A stretch of DNA of 29,847 nt from an uncultured Myxococcales bacterium (GTDB taxonomy: Bacteria > Myxococcota_A > UBA9042 > DTJE01). The stretch's first letter is position 1, and each line of letters opens with the position of its first letter. The position numbers and the translations under genes were made by a program. Below are positions 23,115-29,847 of the stretch, piece by piece. The stretch covers positions 1 to 29,847 of the forward strand of contig CALJUR010000127.1 of assembly GCA_937975765.1 (NCBI GenBank), read 5' to 3'. A model generated the notes under the pieces. The model worked only from the letters and a program-made list of their open reading frames with translations. It did not search any database and had not been told where the DNA came from.

Positions 23115-23695
23115 CGCGCACCTCCCTTCCCCTGCAGCCCCGAGCGGATGGCCTTCTCCAGGTCCTCCAGGTCCAGGTCGTCCTCGGCGTCGGCCGCATG
23201 CACGTGCACCATCCTGCCCGATTGCGCGTCCCTGGCGACCCGGGCCACGTCGTGGGCTTCGCGCACCGCGCGCATCCGTCCGGAGGCGTCCCGGGACACC
23301 GTGTACTTGCCTTGCGACAGTCCGGCGGGGATGAATCCGCGCGGGGTCTTCTCGAGGAACAGCACGACCTCCTCGCCCACCCGGAACGAGGGCATGCCGG
23401 GGACGTGGAAGACGGCCTTGTCGGTGCGGCCGCCCGCCAGCTCCATGCGGAGCACCGGCGAGGTCGCCTGCCCCTTCAGCACCTGGAGAACCTGGAACGT
23501 CGCGACTGTCGCCACCGGCCGGAAACCGCCGTCCTCCAGCCGGGTCTGCACGTCGCGGACCTCGGCGCGGACGACCAGGTCGGCCTTCCGGGTCATCTCC
23601 TGCAACGGCAGTTTCAGCACGGTCGTCGCGCCGGCGGGGGCCGCGAAGGCCAGCACCAGTACGAACGTCATCCAGGGCCTCAGGGTTCGAAGCAT
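23111..23695 (-). CDS. Small secreted protein paired with the metalloprotease
   Basis: 194 residues with a signal peptide (about 1-23, ending PAGA). The body has KADLVVRAEVRDVQTRL, then a strand-rich section with VLQVLKG, a PGMPSFRVGEEVVLFLE segment and LSQGKYTVSRD. I recognise this pattern as a common uncharacterised secreted family in Myxococcota, often beside metalloproteases, but no function is known. It overlaps the metalloprotease start by ATGA, so the two are translationally coupled and may work together, for example as chaperone or inhibitor. AAGGAG stands 9 bases before the ATG. Confidence 0.75.
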   Translation of the reverse strand: MLRTLRPWMTFVLVLAFAAPAGATTVLKLPLQEMTRKADLVVRAEVRDVQTRLEDGGFRPVATVATFQVLQVLKGQATSPVLRMELAGGRTDKAVFHVPGMPSFRVGEEVVLFLEKTPRGFIPAGLSQGKYTVSRDASGRMRAVREAHDVARVARDAQSGRMVHVHAADAEDDLDLEDLEKAIRSGLQGKGGAR

Positions 23696-23740
23696 CTACG
23701 GGGACTCCTTCGCGAGGTTCCACGGATCCAGCCGTCGGAA

Positions 23741-23768
23741 ATGATACGGACCGGAGCGATGGATTCAA
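23741..23768 (-). promoter_or_regulatory. Candidate promoter of the metalloprotease operon
   Basis: Minus-strand TTGAAT (23768-23763), a 16-bp spacer and TATCAT (23746-23741), the latter five of six. Transcription would begin near 23734, about 39 nt before the ATG at 23695. Confidence 0.45.
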
Positions 23769-23855
23769 GGGCAAAACACGGGATGAATGCGTCCCGACCC
23801 GCGGTTCAACGCGAATCGAGACGCGGGCTCGGCGGCACGGTTTCGGCGGGAAGTC

Positions 23856-24194
23856 CTACTTCTTCTTGCCCTTGGCCGCCTTCGCCTTCGCCGAATCCGC
23901 CTCGGCCTCCTCGACGGGCTCCTCGGGCTCGGGTTCGGGCTCGGGCGCCGGGGCGGCCTTTCCCTTTCCGGCCGGGACCTCCACCAGGGCGGCCAGGCCC
24001 GATGCCAGCGCATCGACGCGCGGCAAGCCCAGAGCGGCCAGCGCGCCGGGGAGCTTCGCGACGTCCTCGGGCTCGAAGCCGTCCTTCCCGGCAGTGACGC
24101 CGGCCTTCGCCATCGCGTCAGCCAGCACGATGCGCGCGGACGTGTAGTCAAAGCGAGCCTCGAACAGCTCCAGGACCTTGGTCTTGGAAATCAT
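23856..24194 (-). CDS. Small protein with acidic and Lys-rich tail, unknown function
   Basis: 112 residues, ATG after GGAGG. Residues 1 to about 65 are a compact helical domain beginning MISKTKVLELFEARFDYTSARIVLADAMAKAG. Residues about 75-112 are low complexity: Pro/Glu repeats, then Ala/Lys ending GKKK. The tail resembles those of small nucleic-acid-binding or histone-like proteins, but nothing in the folded part proves that. I recall similar ARFDY...ARxVL proteins in Myxococcota without assigned function. It is monocistronic, upstream of the metalloprotease operon in the same direction. Confidence 0.7.
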   Translation of the reverse strand: MISKTKVLELFEARFDYTSARIVLADAMAKAGVTAGKDGFEPEDVAKLPGALAALGLPRVDALASGLAALVEVPAGKGKAAPAPEPEPEPEEPVEEAEADSAKAKAAKGKKK

Positions 24195-24228
24195 GCGTGA
24201 CGCCTCCTGGTCGCCGGAATGCAGCGTT

Positions 24229-24257
24229 ATGGTAGAACAGGGATCGGGGGGACGCAA
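24229..24257 (-). promoter_or_regulatory. Possible promoter of the small charged-tail protein
   Basis: Minus-strand TTGCGT (24257-24252) and TACCAT (24234-24229) stand 17 bp apart, three and four of six matches. Weak. Confidence 0.25.
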
Positions 24258-24319
24258 GACAACGACGCTTCCTCCCCCCGCCCGGGAGGTGTTTTCCCCC
24301 CTTGTCCGCGGAGGTCCCG

Positions 24320-25162
24320 ATGCCTTTTCCGGCAGATCCCGTGTTGTTCGCGAAGTTGGCAGACGCGATCGTGGAGGCGGGGCGGCACGTCGTCATCGAG
24401 GCCGATCGGATCCGGGTCCTGGAGGGCGTACAGAAGGATCCCGAGAACCCGACCACCGACCTGGACCGCGAGACGGACGCCCTGCTGCTGCGGGCGCTGA
24501 CCGCGGCCTTCCCTCCCGGCGCGTTCCCGGCCTACCTCAGCGAGGAGAGGTCGGACGACGGCCTTCGCCTGTCCGCCGGGGACGTCTTCCTGGTCGATCC
24601 GATCGACGGCACTCGCAACCTGGTCGCGGGTCGCCGTGAAGCAACCATCAGCGTGGCGCTGTGGCGGGAGGGGGACCTGGCCTGGGGATGCGTGCACCAG
24701 CCCTTCCTGGGCCAGACGTTCACGGCGGTCCGCGGCGGCGGCGCGTTCCTGAACGGCATGCCGATCCATGCGACGACGATTGGCCGCACCGAGGATGCCC
24801 GCCTGTTCCTTTCCCGCCACGAGCACCGGCGTGGCTGGCTGGCCCCGCTGGAGGGACGCGTCCGGTACGAGGCGGTCGGGTCGTGCGCGTACAAGATGGC
24901 GTGCGTCGCCGCCGGCCTGTGCGACGGCACCGTGACGGTGCACCCGCGATCCGAGTGGGACGTGGCGGCGGGGACGCTGCTGGTGCAGGAGGCAGGCGGG
25001 ATCGTCACCGACCGTTTCGGCCACCCATACCGGTTCAACCAGCCGGACGTCCGGGTGCACGGCGTGGTCGCCTCGGGCGCGGCCCTGCACCCTGCCCTGC
25101 TGTCCCTGTCGTCGTTCCTGGATGCCGGCGATTCGGCGGAGGTCACTTCGGGACGACGATGA
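24320..25162 (+). CDS. Inositol monophosphatase / bisphosphate nucleotidase family phosphatase
   Basis: The ATG at 24320, 5 bases after GGAGG, gives 280 residues, the usual size. Metal-site motifs are in order: TTDLDRETD (45-53), LSEERSDD with E75-E76 in place of GEE, DPIDGTRNLVAG (93-104) and WDVAAGTLLVQEAGG (213-227, with Asp214). The family needs Mg2+ and removes phosphate from inositol monophosphates, fructose bisphosphate or 3'-phosphoadenosine 5'-phosphate; which one cannot be told. Its last 20 bp overlap the end of the convergent FtsB/DivIC-like gene. Confidence 0.9.
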   Translation: MPFPADPVLFAKLADAIVEAGRHVVIEADRIRVLEGVQKDPENPTTDLDRETDALLLRALTAAFPPGAFPAYLSEERSDDGLRLSAGDVFLVDPIDGTRNLVAGRREATISVALWREGDLAWGCVHQPFLGQTFTAVRGGGAFLNGMPIHATTIGRTEDARLFLSRHEHRRGWLAPLEGRVRYEAVGSCAYKMACVAAGLCDGTVTVHPRSEWDVAAGTLLVQEAGGIVTDRFGHPYRFNQPDVRVHGVVASGAALHPALLSLSSFLDAGDSAEVTSGRR

Positions 25163-25430
25163 CCAGTTCGTCGTCCTTGACGTATCCCAGGTCCTCGCGG
25201 ATGCGGTGTTCCAGGACCTTGCGGTTCTCCTTCAGCGCGCGGACCTCCTCGCGGATGCGCCCGTTCGCGATGGACTTGTCGCGGCTGCGCAGTTCCAGCG
25301 AGTAGCGTTCGGCTTCGAGGTTGTCCAGGATGCGGCGCCCCGGTCCGGACAGGTCCGACACGAGGATCAGCACGACCATCCCCGCCGCGACGATGCCCAC
25401 GAGAACCTGGAGGATTCGAATGGCCTTCAT
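25143..25430 (-). CDS. FtsB/DivIC-like septum formation initiator protein
   Basis: 95 residues. One N-terminal membrane helix (about 5-25) is followed by a coiled coil (about 33-75) and the family's end motif, here ENRKVLEHRIREDLGYVKDDELVIVVP, equivalent to RxELGxxxPGE. FtsB/DivIC forms a complex with FtsL and DivIB/FtsQ at the division site. The ATG at 25430 puts the membrane helix right at the N-terminus as expected; a longer reading adds an unlikely Cys/Arg-rich leader. No clear ribosome site is visible. Confidence 0.82.
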   Translation of the reverse strand: MKAIRILQVLVGIVAAGMVVLILVSDLSGPGRRILDNLEAERYSLELRSRDKSIANGRIREEVRALKENRKVLEHRIREDLGYVKDDELVIVVPK

Positions 25431-25516
25431 GGTGCAACGGAAGTTACACCCCGCGATCCGCGAGTGGCAAGAAAACTGCAAAACGGCGACGTTCGCGCCG
25501 CCGGGACGATTTCGCC

Positions 25517-25545
25517 TTGACATCCCCCAACCGGCTGATCAAAAT
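25517..25545 (+). promoter_or_regulatory. Promoter of tRNA-Asn
   Basis: A perfect -35 TTGACA (25517-25522), a 17-bp spacer and CAAAAT (25540-25545) lie 31 bp before the mature tRNA 5' end. It is the only perfect -35 I found, as suits a stable RNA gene. Confidence 0.55.
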
Positions 25546-25576
25546 ACGCGGCGGTTCGTTGGAACGGCTTTTCCAT

Positions 25577-25651
25577 TCCGGCTTAGCTCAGTGGTAGAGC
25601 AGGCGGCTGTTAACCGCCGGGTCGGGGGTTCAAATCCCTCAGCCGGAGCCA
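25577..25651 (+). tRNA. tRNA-Asn (anticodon GTT), CCA encoded
   Basis: The acceptor stem TCCGGCT (25577-25583) pairs with AGCCGGA (25641-25647), followed by discriminator G and an encoded CCA. D-arm GCTC...GAGC is intact. The anticodon stem GGCGG (25602-25606)/CCGCC (25614-25618) closes the loop CTGTTAA with anticodon GTT at 25609-25611. The T-arm GGGGG-TTCAAAT-CCCTC contains one G-U pair. All four arms are complete. Confidence 0.97.
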
Positions 25652-26009
25652 AACCAAATCGCGAACATCCCTACGACCCGCCATGGGTACGTCCGCAGGG
25701 GTTCGCGTACAAACGCGGATTCTTGTGGGTGTTTCCGGGGGCGGGGATGCGAGCAACGGCTGGGGTCTGTCAACCGCGGTCGCCGCGGAGAGCGCTCGGG
25801 GTGCTCTCCGGGGGGCGGAGAGCGGGCGAGAGCGGTTGACTCTTCGAGAGCGCATGCCGCTGTAATTCCAACGTAATCAGCGGTTCTTCTAGAGTGCAGA
25901 CAACAGCGGTTAACGAGAAGGGGGAACTTGGGCTGTTGCGGGCACGGCGCCAGTTGACTGATTGGTGCGACTAGGGGCATTCTCTGGCCATTCGAAAGGA
26001 GGTCTGGCG
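25652..26009 (+). promoter_or_regulatory. 358-bp repeat-rich leader of the von Willebrand lipoprotein
   Basis: No gene seen. It contains an outer inverted repeat GTCAACCGC (25769-25777) / GCGGTTGAC (25832-25840) enclosing CGGAGAGC (25786-25793) / GCTCTCCG (25803-25810). AGAGCG occurs at 25789, 25819, 25829 and 25847. AGCGGTT occurs at 25831, 25879 and 25905, and the last two flank a possible -10, TAGAGT (25890-25895), with no good -35. It ends in a strong AAAGGAGG at 25995-26002. Confidence 0.5.
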
Positions 26010-28316
26010 ATGTCCATTGGCGCCAGGGTGTGGGTCGGTGTCCTGGTCTCGTCTCTGGTGTTCGGCGGGTGCGGAAGCGGAACCTCCGGCTTCCCGGCCG
26101 GCAGCGAGCGCGGCCCCTGCTACGGCAACGGCACCTGCGACCCCGGGCTCTCCTGCATGTCGGACGTTTGCGTCCGGCCGGCCGGCGCCGACACGGCGGG
26201 GGATCCGGGGATGTCGTGGGACGTCCCGCCCGCCGACGACGTCCTCGACACGATCAGCGTCCCCGACGGCTGCACGCCCTCGTGCACCGGCCGCCAGTGC
26301 GGCAGCAACGGCTGCGGCGGGTCCTGCGGCGACTGCCCCGACGGCAAGACGTGCAGCGACGCGGGTGCCTGCGTGGCGACCTGCGCGGACGACGGCCACT
26401 GCGACGCGGACTGCTCCGACGATCCGGACTGCCAGCCGACGGCCGCCCGGCTGCGCCTGATCGACTTCCAGCAGAACGGCTCGAACCTCCAGGTCTTCGT
26501 GTCGATCACCGACGCGGCCAGCGGTCGCCCCATCGGAGGGCTCGAGGGGCGCATCCGCGTGCTGGAGAACGGCACCCCGCTGTCGGTCGAGAGCGCCCTC
26601 GCCGTGACGCCGCGGCCCGAGGCAAACGGCTGGATCACCCTGGTACTGCTGGATACCAGCTACAGCATCCTGTCGAACAACAGCCTGCCGTTACTGGCCG
26701 AGGCGGTCCGCAACTTCGCCTACGACCGGGTCGATAAGGACAGCGAGATCCAGCGGGTCGCCATCGCCGCCTTCGACGGGGTCGGAGCACGGTGGATCCC
26801 CTTCCAGGACGATGCGGCGGAACGACCGCTGACGCTTCGCACCCGAGGGCAGGTGGATGACGCCATCCGCTACCTGCTGCACCCCGAATGCGCCGACGCG
26901 ACGGACTGCGGGACCGTTCCCGATGCCTGGGGCCGGCCGGATTGCGTCGCGGGACGCTGCATCGACAAGTCCACGAACCTGTACTGGTCCGTCGTCCAGG
27001 GCATCGACGCCGTCGTCGGCCGCGAGGGAACCGAAAGTGCCCTGGGAGTTCCCCGCGGACTGGCCATCGTGGTGCTGACCGACGGATCGGACCAGGCGGG
27101 GCAGATGTCCCTGAGCGACGTCCTGGCCCATGCGAGCACGAAAAGGGCCCACCTGTTCGCGGTGGGCATCGAGGGCGAACTGGACGTCTCGACGCTGGAA
27201 TCCCTGGGACGCGACGGGGCGGTCATGGTCCCGAACGTCTCCGGCGTGCAGGCCGGCCTGGACGAGGTGGGCGAAACGCTGTCCCGCATCGGCCAGGGCA
27301 TCTACTTGGTCAGCTACTGCACACCGAAGCGCGGGGGCCAGCACACCATCACGGTCCGGATCGAGGGTCTGGAAGGCGAGTTGACGCTGCCGTTCAGTGC
27401 GACCGGCGAGGCCGCCTGCGACCCGAGCCTGGCGGCACAGGAGTGCTCAGGACTCGACTGCGGCCACTCGGCATCCGATTTCTGGTGCGGTGCCTGCAAG
27501 GGCTCCGAATCCTGCTTCGACGGATCGTGCGCCCCCTCCTGGATCCCGGCGGGAGGCTGGCGGCCTTCCTACGACAAGTACCTGTACGAGGCCGGCGGAC
27601 GGTTCTGGTTCGGGATGCAGGACGCCGGGTGGCGGGTTTCCGACGACGCGGTGACGTGGACGGCGATCCCGACGCCACCCTTCGAGACGGGATGGATGGA
27701 GGACCGGTTCTTCCTGGCGAAGGATGGGCGCGTCTTCGTCTTCCAGAACGCCAGCGTGTGGTCGTCGGCCGACGGTGCCTCGTGGGACCCTGTCATCACG
27801 GAGGGTCCTTGGAGCAGCGAGGGCAGCATGCACCTCGTCATCCTGCACGACAACCAGTTCTGGGCAGCCTTCCACTCCGGCCAGATGGAAGATTCGACAT
27901 CCTGGTGGCGTTCCGCGAACGGTCGCGACTGGACCCGCGTGGGCACCACTTCGGCCTTCGCGGGATCTCGGATGACCGCCCAGTCGCTGGGGGGGAAGAT
28001 CTGGGTGGTCGGCAATCGGATCTTCTCCTCGACCAACGCACTGGACTGGGAAACGCACGATGGCCTCGACCTGGAGGACGGACGCTGGAGTTCGTGCGTG
28101 GCCGGCAACCGGATCTGGATGCAGTACCGGTCGGTGGTCTCTTCGGCCCAGCCCCAGACGCTGCTGGCCACCCTGTCCGCGGACGGCACGCTCACGACGA
28201 TGCCTCCAAGCCTGGACCTGAAGGAAGGCCGGCTTGTCGGACAGTCGGGAGGCCGCGTCTGGGCGATCAATCCCCTGGCCGAGAGCGGCAGCCTCTCGTG
28301 GCGTCCACTGCCGTAG
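26010..28316 (+). CDS. Von Willebrand factor A lipoprotein with C-terminal Asp-box-like propeller
   Basis: ATG 7 bases after AAAGGAGG; 768 residues. Lipobox VFGGC puts the lipidated Cys at 21. Residues about 25-150 are Cys-rich and include the SCTGRQCGSNGCGGSCGDC type module frequent in Myxococcota surface proteins, then an acidic DGHCDADCSDDPDC segment. A VWA domain (about 155-450) has a metal-site DTSYS (215-219) and TDGSD. A further Cys cluster joins it to a C-terminal part (about 515-768) of repeated short blades: SDDAVTWTAI, SADGASWDPV, SANGRDWTRV, STNALDWETH, i.e. sialidase Asp-box/BNR-like. It is probably an adhesin or surface receptor at the outer membrane. A role in carbohydrate binding is inference; no enzyme residues are seen. 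Single gene. Confidence 0.88.
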   Translation: MSIGARVWVGVLVSSLVFGGCGSGTSGFPAGSERGPCYGNGTCDPGLSCMSDVCVRPAGADTAGDPGMSWDVPPADDVLDTISVPDGCTPSCTGRQCGSNGCGGSCGDCPDGKTCSDAGACVATCADDGHCDADCSDDPDCQPTAARLRLIDFQQNGSNLQVFVSITDAASGRPIGGLEGRIRVLENGTPLSVESALAVTPRPEANGWITLVLLDTSYSILSNNSLPLLAEAVRNFAYDRVDKDSEIQRVAIAAFDGVGARWIPFQDDAAERPLTLRTRGQVDDAIRYLLHPECADATDCGTVPDAWGRPDCVAGRCIDKSTNLYWSVVQGIDAVVGREGTESALGVPRGLAIVVLTDGSDQAGQMSLSDVLAHASTKRAHLFAVGIEGELDVSTLESLGRDGAVMVPNVSGVQAGLDEVGETLSRIGQGIYLVSYCTPKRGGQHTITVRIEGLEGELTLPFSATGEAACDPSLAAQECSGLDCGHSASDFWCGACKGSESCFDGSCAPSWIPAGGWRPSYDKYLYEAGGRFWFGMQDAGWRVSDDAVTWTAIPTPPFETGWMEDRFFLAKDGRVFVFQNASVWSSADGASWDPVITEGPWSSEGSMHLVILHDNQFWAAFHSGQMEDSTSWWRSANGRDWTRVGTTSAFAGSRMTAQSLGGKIWVVGNRIFSSTNALDWETHDGLDLEDGRWSSCVAGNRIWMQYRSVVSSAQPQTLLATLSADGTLTTMPPSLDLKEGRLVGQSGGRVWAINPLAESGSLSWRPLP

Positions 28317-28481
28317 CCGCAGGTTCGTCCCGCAGGCGCCGTTTCGGTAAGGCTCTGGTCGATGGTCTCTGAATCTTCGCGGAGCTGCCGCCTGGAATGC
28401 CCTGGATCAGCGGCACGAGTGCGACATCCGTTCTCCTGGTCACACGAAAGCCTCGTGACGACGCCCGGACACGATCGCCAT
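28317..28481. other. Gap between the lipoprotein and the recombinase cassette
   Basis: 165 bp with no gene, promoter or clear inverted repeat that I can see. It may contain the end of an integrated element, but I find no duplicated core or tRNA-like remnant. Confidence 0.5.
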
Positions 28482-28952
28482 TCATTCGATGCATCCGTTC
28501 GACCGGTCGTTGAACCGGAATCCGTTCCACACCCGCCGCTGCTCCCGCCAGTCCTCGTGACGTACGACGGCGCGGAGGGCGCGCTCGGTGACGCGGGTGC
28601 CGGCCTCCAGGAACAGCAACGCCTCCTGGATGTCCGGGGCGAGGAGGAGCAGGTCCATCACCTGGCTGACGCGGGCGCGAGTCCAGTGGAGGCGGCGGGC
28701 GACCTCGGCACGGTCGGCGATCCGGCCGGCGTCGATCAGGCGCTGGACATGGTGCGCGAGGGCCAAGAGGGCGGCGACGTTCGCGGGGCGCTTCCCGGTC
28801 CACGGGCCAGTGGATGCGGGCCGCTCGGCAGGCTCCGGGGCGGGCCCAGGCGCGAGGTCGTAGCCCCGCTCCCGCCGGACCCGGTGGAAACTGCCCCGGA
28901 AGACCACGGTTTCGCCCTCGCCGCGTCCGTCGCCGTTCGGCTCGATCGTCAT
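28482..28952 (-). CDS. Small helix-turn-helix protein coupled to the serine recombinase
   Basis: 156 residues, start overlapping the recombinase stop as ATGA. After a disordered Pro/Ala region, residues about 65-140 carry a ParB/KorB-like helix-turn-helix: LALAHHVQRLIDAGRIADRAEVARRLHWTRARVSQVMDLLLLAPDIQEALL. I recall this type of protein repeatedly placed after serine recombinases, but its role is not established; it may regulate or direct recombination. The end of the protein (EDWREQRRVWNGF) is also typical of the type. Confidence 0.75.
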   Translation of the reverse strand: MTIEPNGDGRGEGETVVFRGSFHRVRRERGYDLAPGPAPEPAERPASTGPWTGKRPANVAALLALAHHVQRLIDAGRIADRAEVARRLHWTRARVSQVMDLLLLAPDIQEALLFLEAGTRVTERALRAVVRHEDWREQRRVWNGFRFNDRSNGCIE

Positions 28953-29847
28953 CCCGCCACCCCCGCGAAGGCGCCCTGCCGCACCGGGCCGGTCCCGGCC
29001 AGCGACACGAGGTGCGCCTCGATGGTACCGGTCTCCTCGTCCACCTCGACGTGGTCCACGACCGCCCGGACCAACCGGATCCGGTTCTCGGGCGTCATCG
29101 CGGCCCACAGCGTCCCGAAGTCCCGCAAAGCCGCCGCGATCCAGTCGGCCTCGACCTGGGCGGCATCGAGGGTGGCGAGACGGGCGTCGATGGCCGCGAG
29201 GCGCTGCTCCCGGGCGGCCTGCTCGTCGGCGAGGTGTCCGATCTGGTCCTCGAGCGCGGCACGGGACGCGTCGTTCCGGGTCCGCTGGAGGTTCCTCGCC
29301 AATCGGGCCTTCTCCGCGGCGGCACCCGCGATGCGCGCCGGCAGGCCCCGGCGCTCGACCCCCAGGTCTTCCCGCTCCCGGTCCACTTTCGCGTGGATCG
29401 CCGCTACCACGTCGGCCGCCAGCGCCCTGCCCGCGGGCCCGGTCGTGGCCTCGCGGATCCGGTCCACCACGAAGTCCTCCAGCGCCTGCGCCGGCAGGGG
29501 CCGGGCGGGACAAGCGCCGCGACCCTGCTTGTCCCGCGTCACGCACCTGTAGTAGCGGTACTGCTTGCCGTGTGCCCGGGCGGTCGCGGGCGTCAACGCG
29601 GCCCCGCACGACACACACCGCAGGAGGCCCGTCAGCAGGTACGTCGGCGTCCGGCGCCGGGCCTCGGGTTTGTCGTCATCGTGCCGCCCGTCGAGCAGTG
29701 CCTGGACCCGCTCCCACGTCTCGCGCGGGACCAGGGCCTCGTGCTCGGCCTCGTGGAGTTCCCCACCGGAGGCGATAAGCCCGCCGTAGAGAGGGTTCTT
29801 GAGCATGCGCAGAACGTGGTCGACGCGCCAGCCCTTGCGCCGCGCTG
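28949..29847 (-). CDS. Large serine recombinase, C-terminal part, N-terminus outside the window
   Basis: The frame is open to the window edge, so the catalytic resolvase domain with the nucleophilic Ser is not visible. What remains starts inside the recombinase domain with the typical GWRVDHVLRMLKNPLYGGL, then a zinc beta-ribbon with LLRCVSCGAAL and a second Cys pair in RCVTRDKQGRGAC, then a long coiled coil (in the 29100-29400 region), and a short end. This is the domain order of large serine integrases and transposases, which move DNA between short sites. Coupled to the small HTH gene by ATGA. It marks the edge of a mobile or once-mobile element. Confidence 0.92.
   Translation of the reverse strand, partial: ARRKGWRVDHVLRMLKNPLYGGLIASGGELHEAEHEALVPRETWERVQALLDGRHDDDKPEARRRTPTYLLTGLLRCVSCGAALTPATARAHGKQYRYYRCVTRDKQGRGACPARPLPAQALEDFVVDRIREATTGPAGRALAADVVAAIHAKVDREREDLGVERRGLPARIAGAAAEKARLARNLQRTRNDASRAALEDQIGHLADEQAAREQRLAAIDARLATLDAAQVEADWIAAALRDFGTLWAAMTPENRIRLVRAVVDHVEVDEETGTIEAHLVSLAGTGPVRQGAFAGVAG

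Noticed and set aside
25577..25651. tRNA-Asn as the integration site of the recombinase element
   Set aside because: I found no copy of the tRNA 3' end near 28317-28481, and large serine recombinases often do not use tRNA genes; the two are 3 kb apart with a normal gene between.

Overview
This is a high-GC bacterial window carrying about 19 protein genes, two of them cut by the window edges, and one tRNA. It looks like Myxococcota or a close deltaproteobacterial lineage. The evidence is several secreted lipoproteins with Asp/Ala/Gly/Pro-rich linkers, Cys-rich modular secreted proteins, a C-terminal Cys + hydrophobic helix + Arg-cluster sorting tail (MYXO-CTERM-like), a sigma-54 response regulator with a nearby sigma-54 promoter, alkylglycerone-phosphate-synthase-type flavoproteins, and a tRNA gene with encoded CCA. 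Genus cannot be read from the sequence.

Left (1-7000): a minus-strand run of an alkyl-DHAP-synthase-like tandem flavoprotein (2442-5198), a diacylglycerol-kinase-family lipid kinase (1506-2426) and a secreted clan GH-A glycosidase cut by the edge (1-1438). Divergent from it is a PlsC acyltransferase fused to a monoacylglycerol-lipase-like hydrolase (5405-7000). This half reads as a lipid (possibly ether-lipid) locus.

Middle left (7002-12252): a minus operon of deoxynucleoside kinase, DUF192 protein and GT-C-type membrane protein, joined by short gaps or a GTGA overlap. Divergent from it is a stand-alone SCP2 protein. Then comes a 685-bp non-coding stretch with a near-consensus sigma-54 promoter, an upstream 17-bp palindrome, a perfect 15-bp hairpin and a second long structured element. 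It leads into an orphan NtrC-family response regulator (10825-12252). This is the most interesting part of the window, a candidate sigma-54-controlled small RNA or structured leader.

Middle right (12253-19972): a GC-palindromic tandem repeat, a GH92 alpha-mannosidase lipoprotein, a CPBP intramembrane protease with a long extracytoplasmic loop, a CvpA protein, a TMTC-like membrane protein with TPRs, and a large lipoprotein of unknown function.

Right (19973-29847): a minus run of a small secreted protein, a matrixin-like metalloprotease with six Cys-rich modules and a sorting tail, and an HD-GYP protein. Then come a small charged-tail protein, an inositol-monophosphatase-family enzyme, an FtsB/DivIC-like protein, tRNA-Asn, a repeat-rich leader, a von Willebrand A lipoprotein, and finally the edge of an integrated element: a large serine recombinase ATGA-coupled to a helix-turn-helix protein. 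Convergent gene pairs nearly always touch or overlap at their stops.
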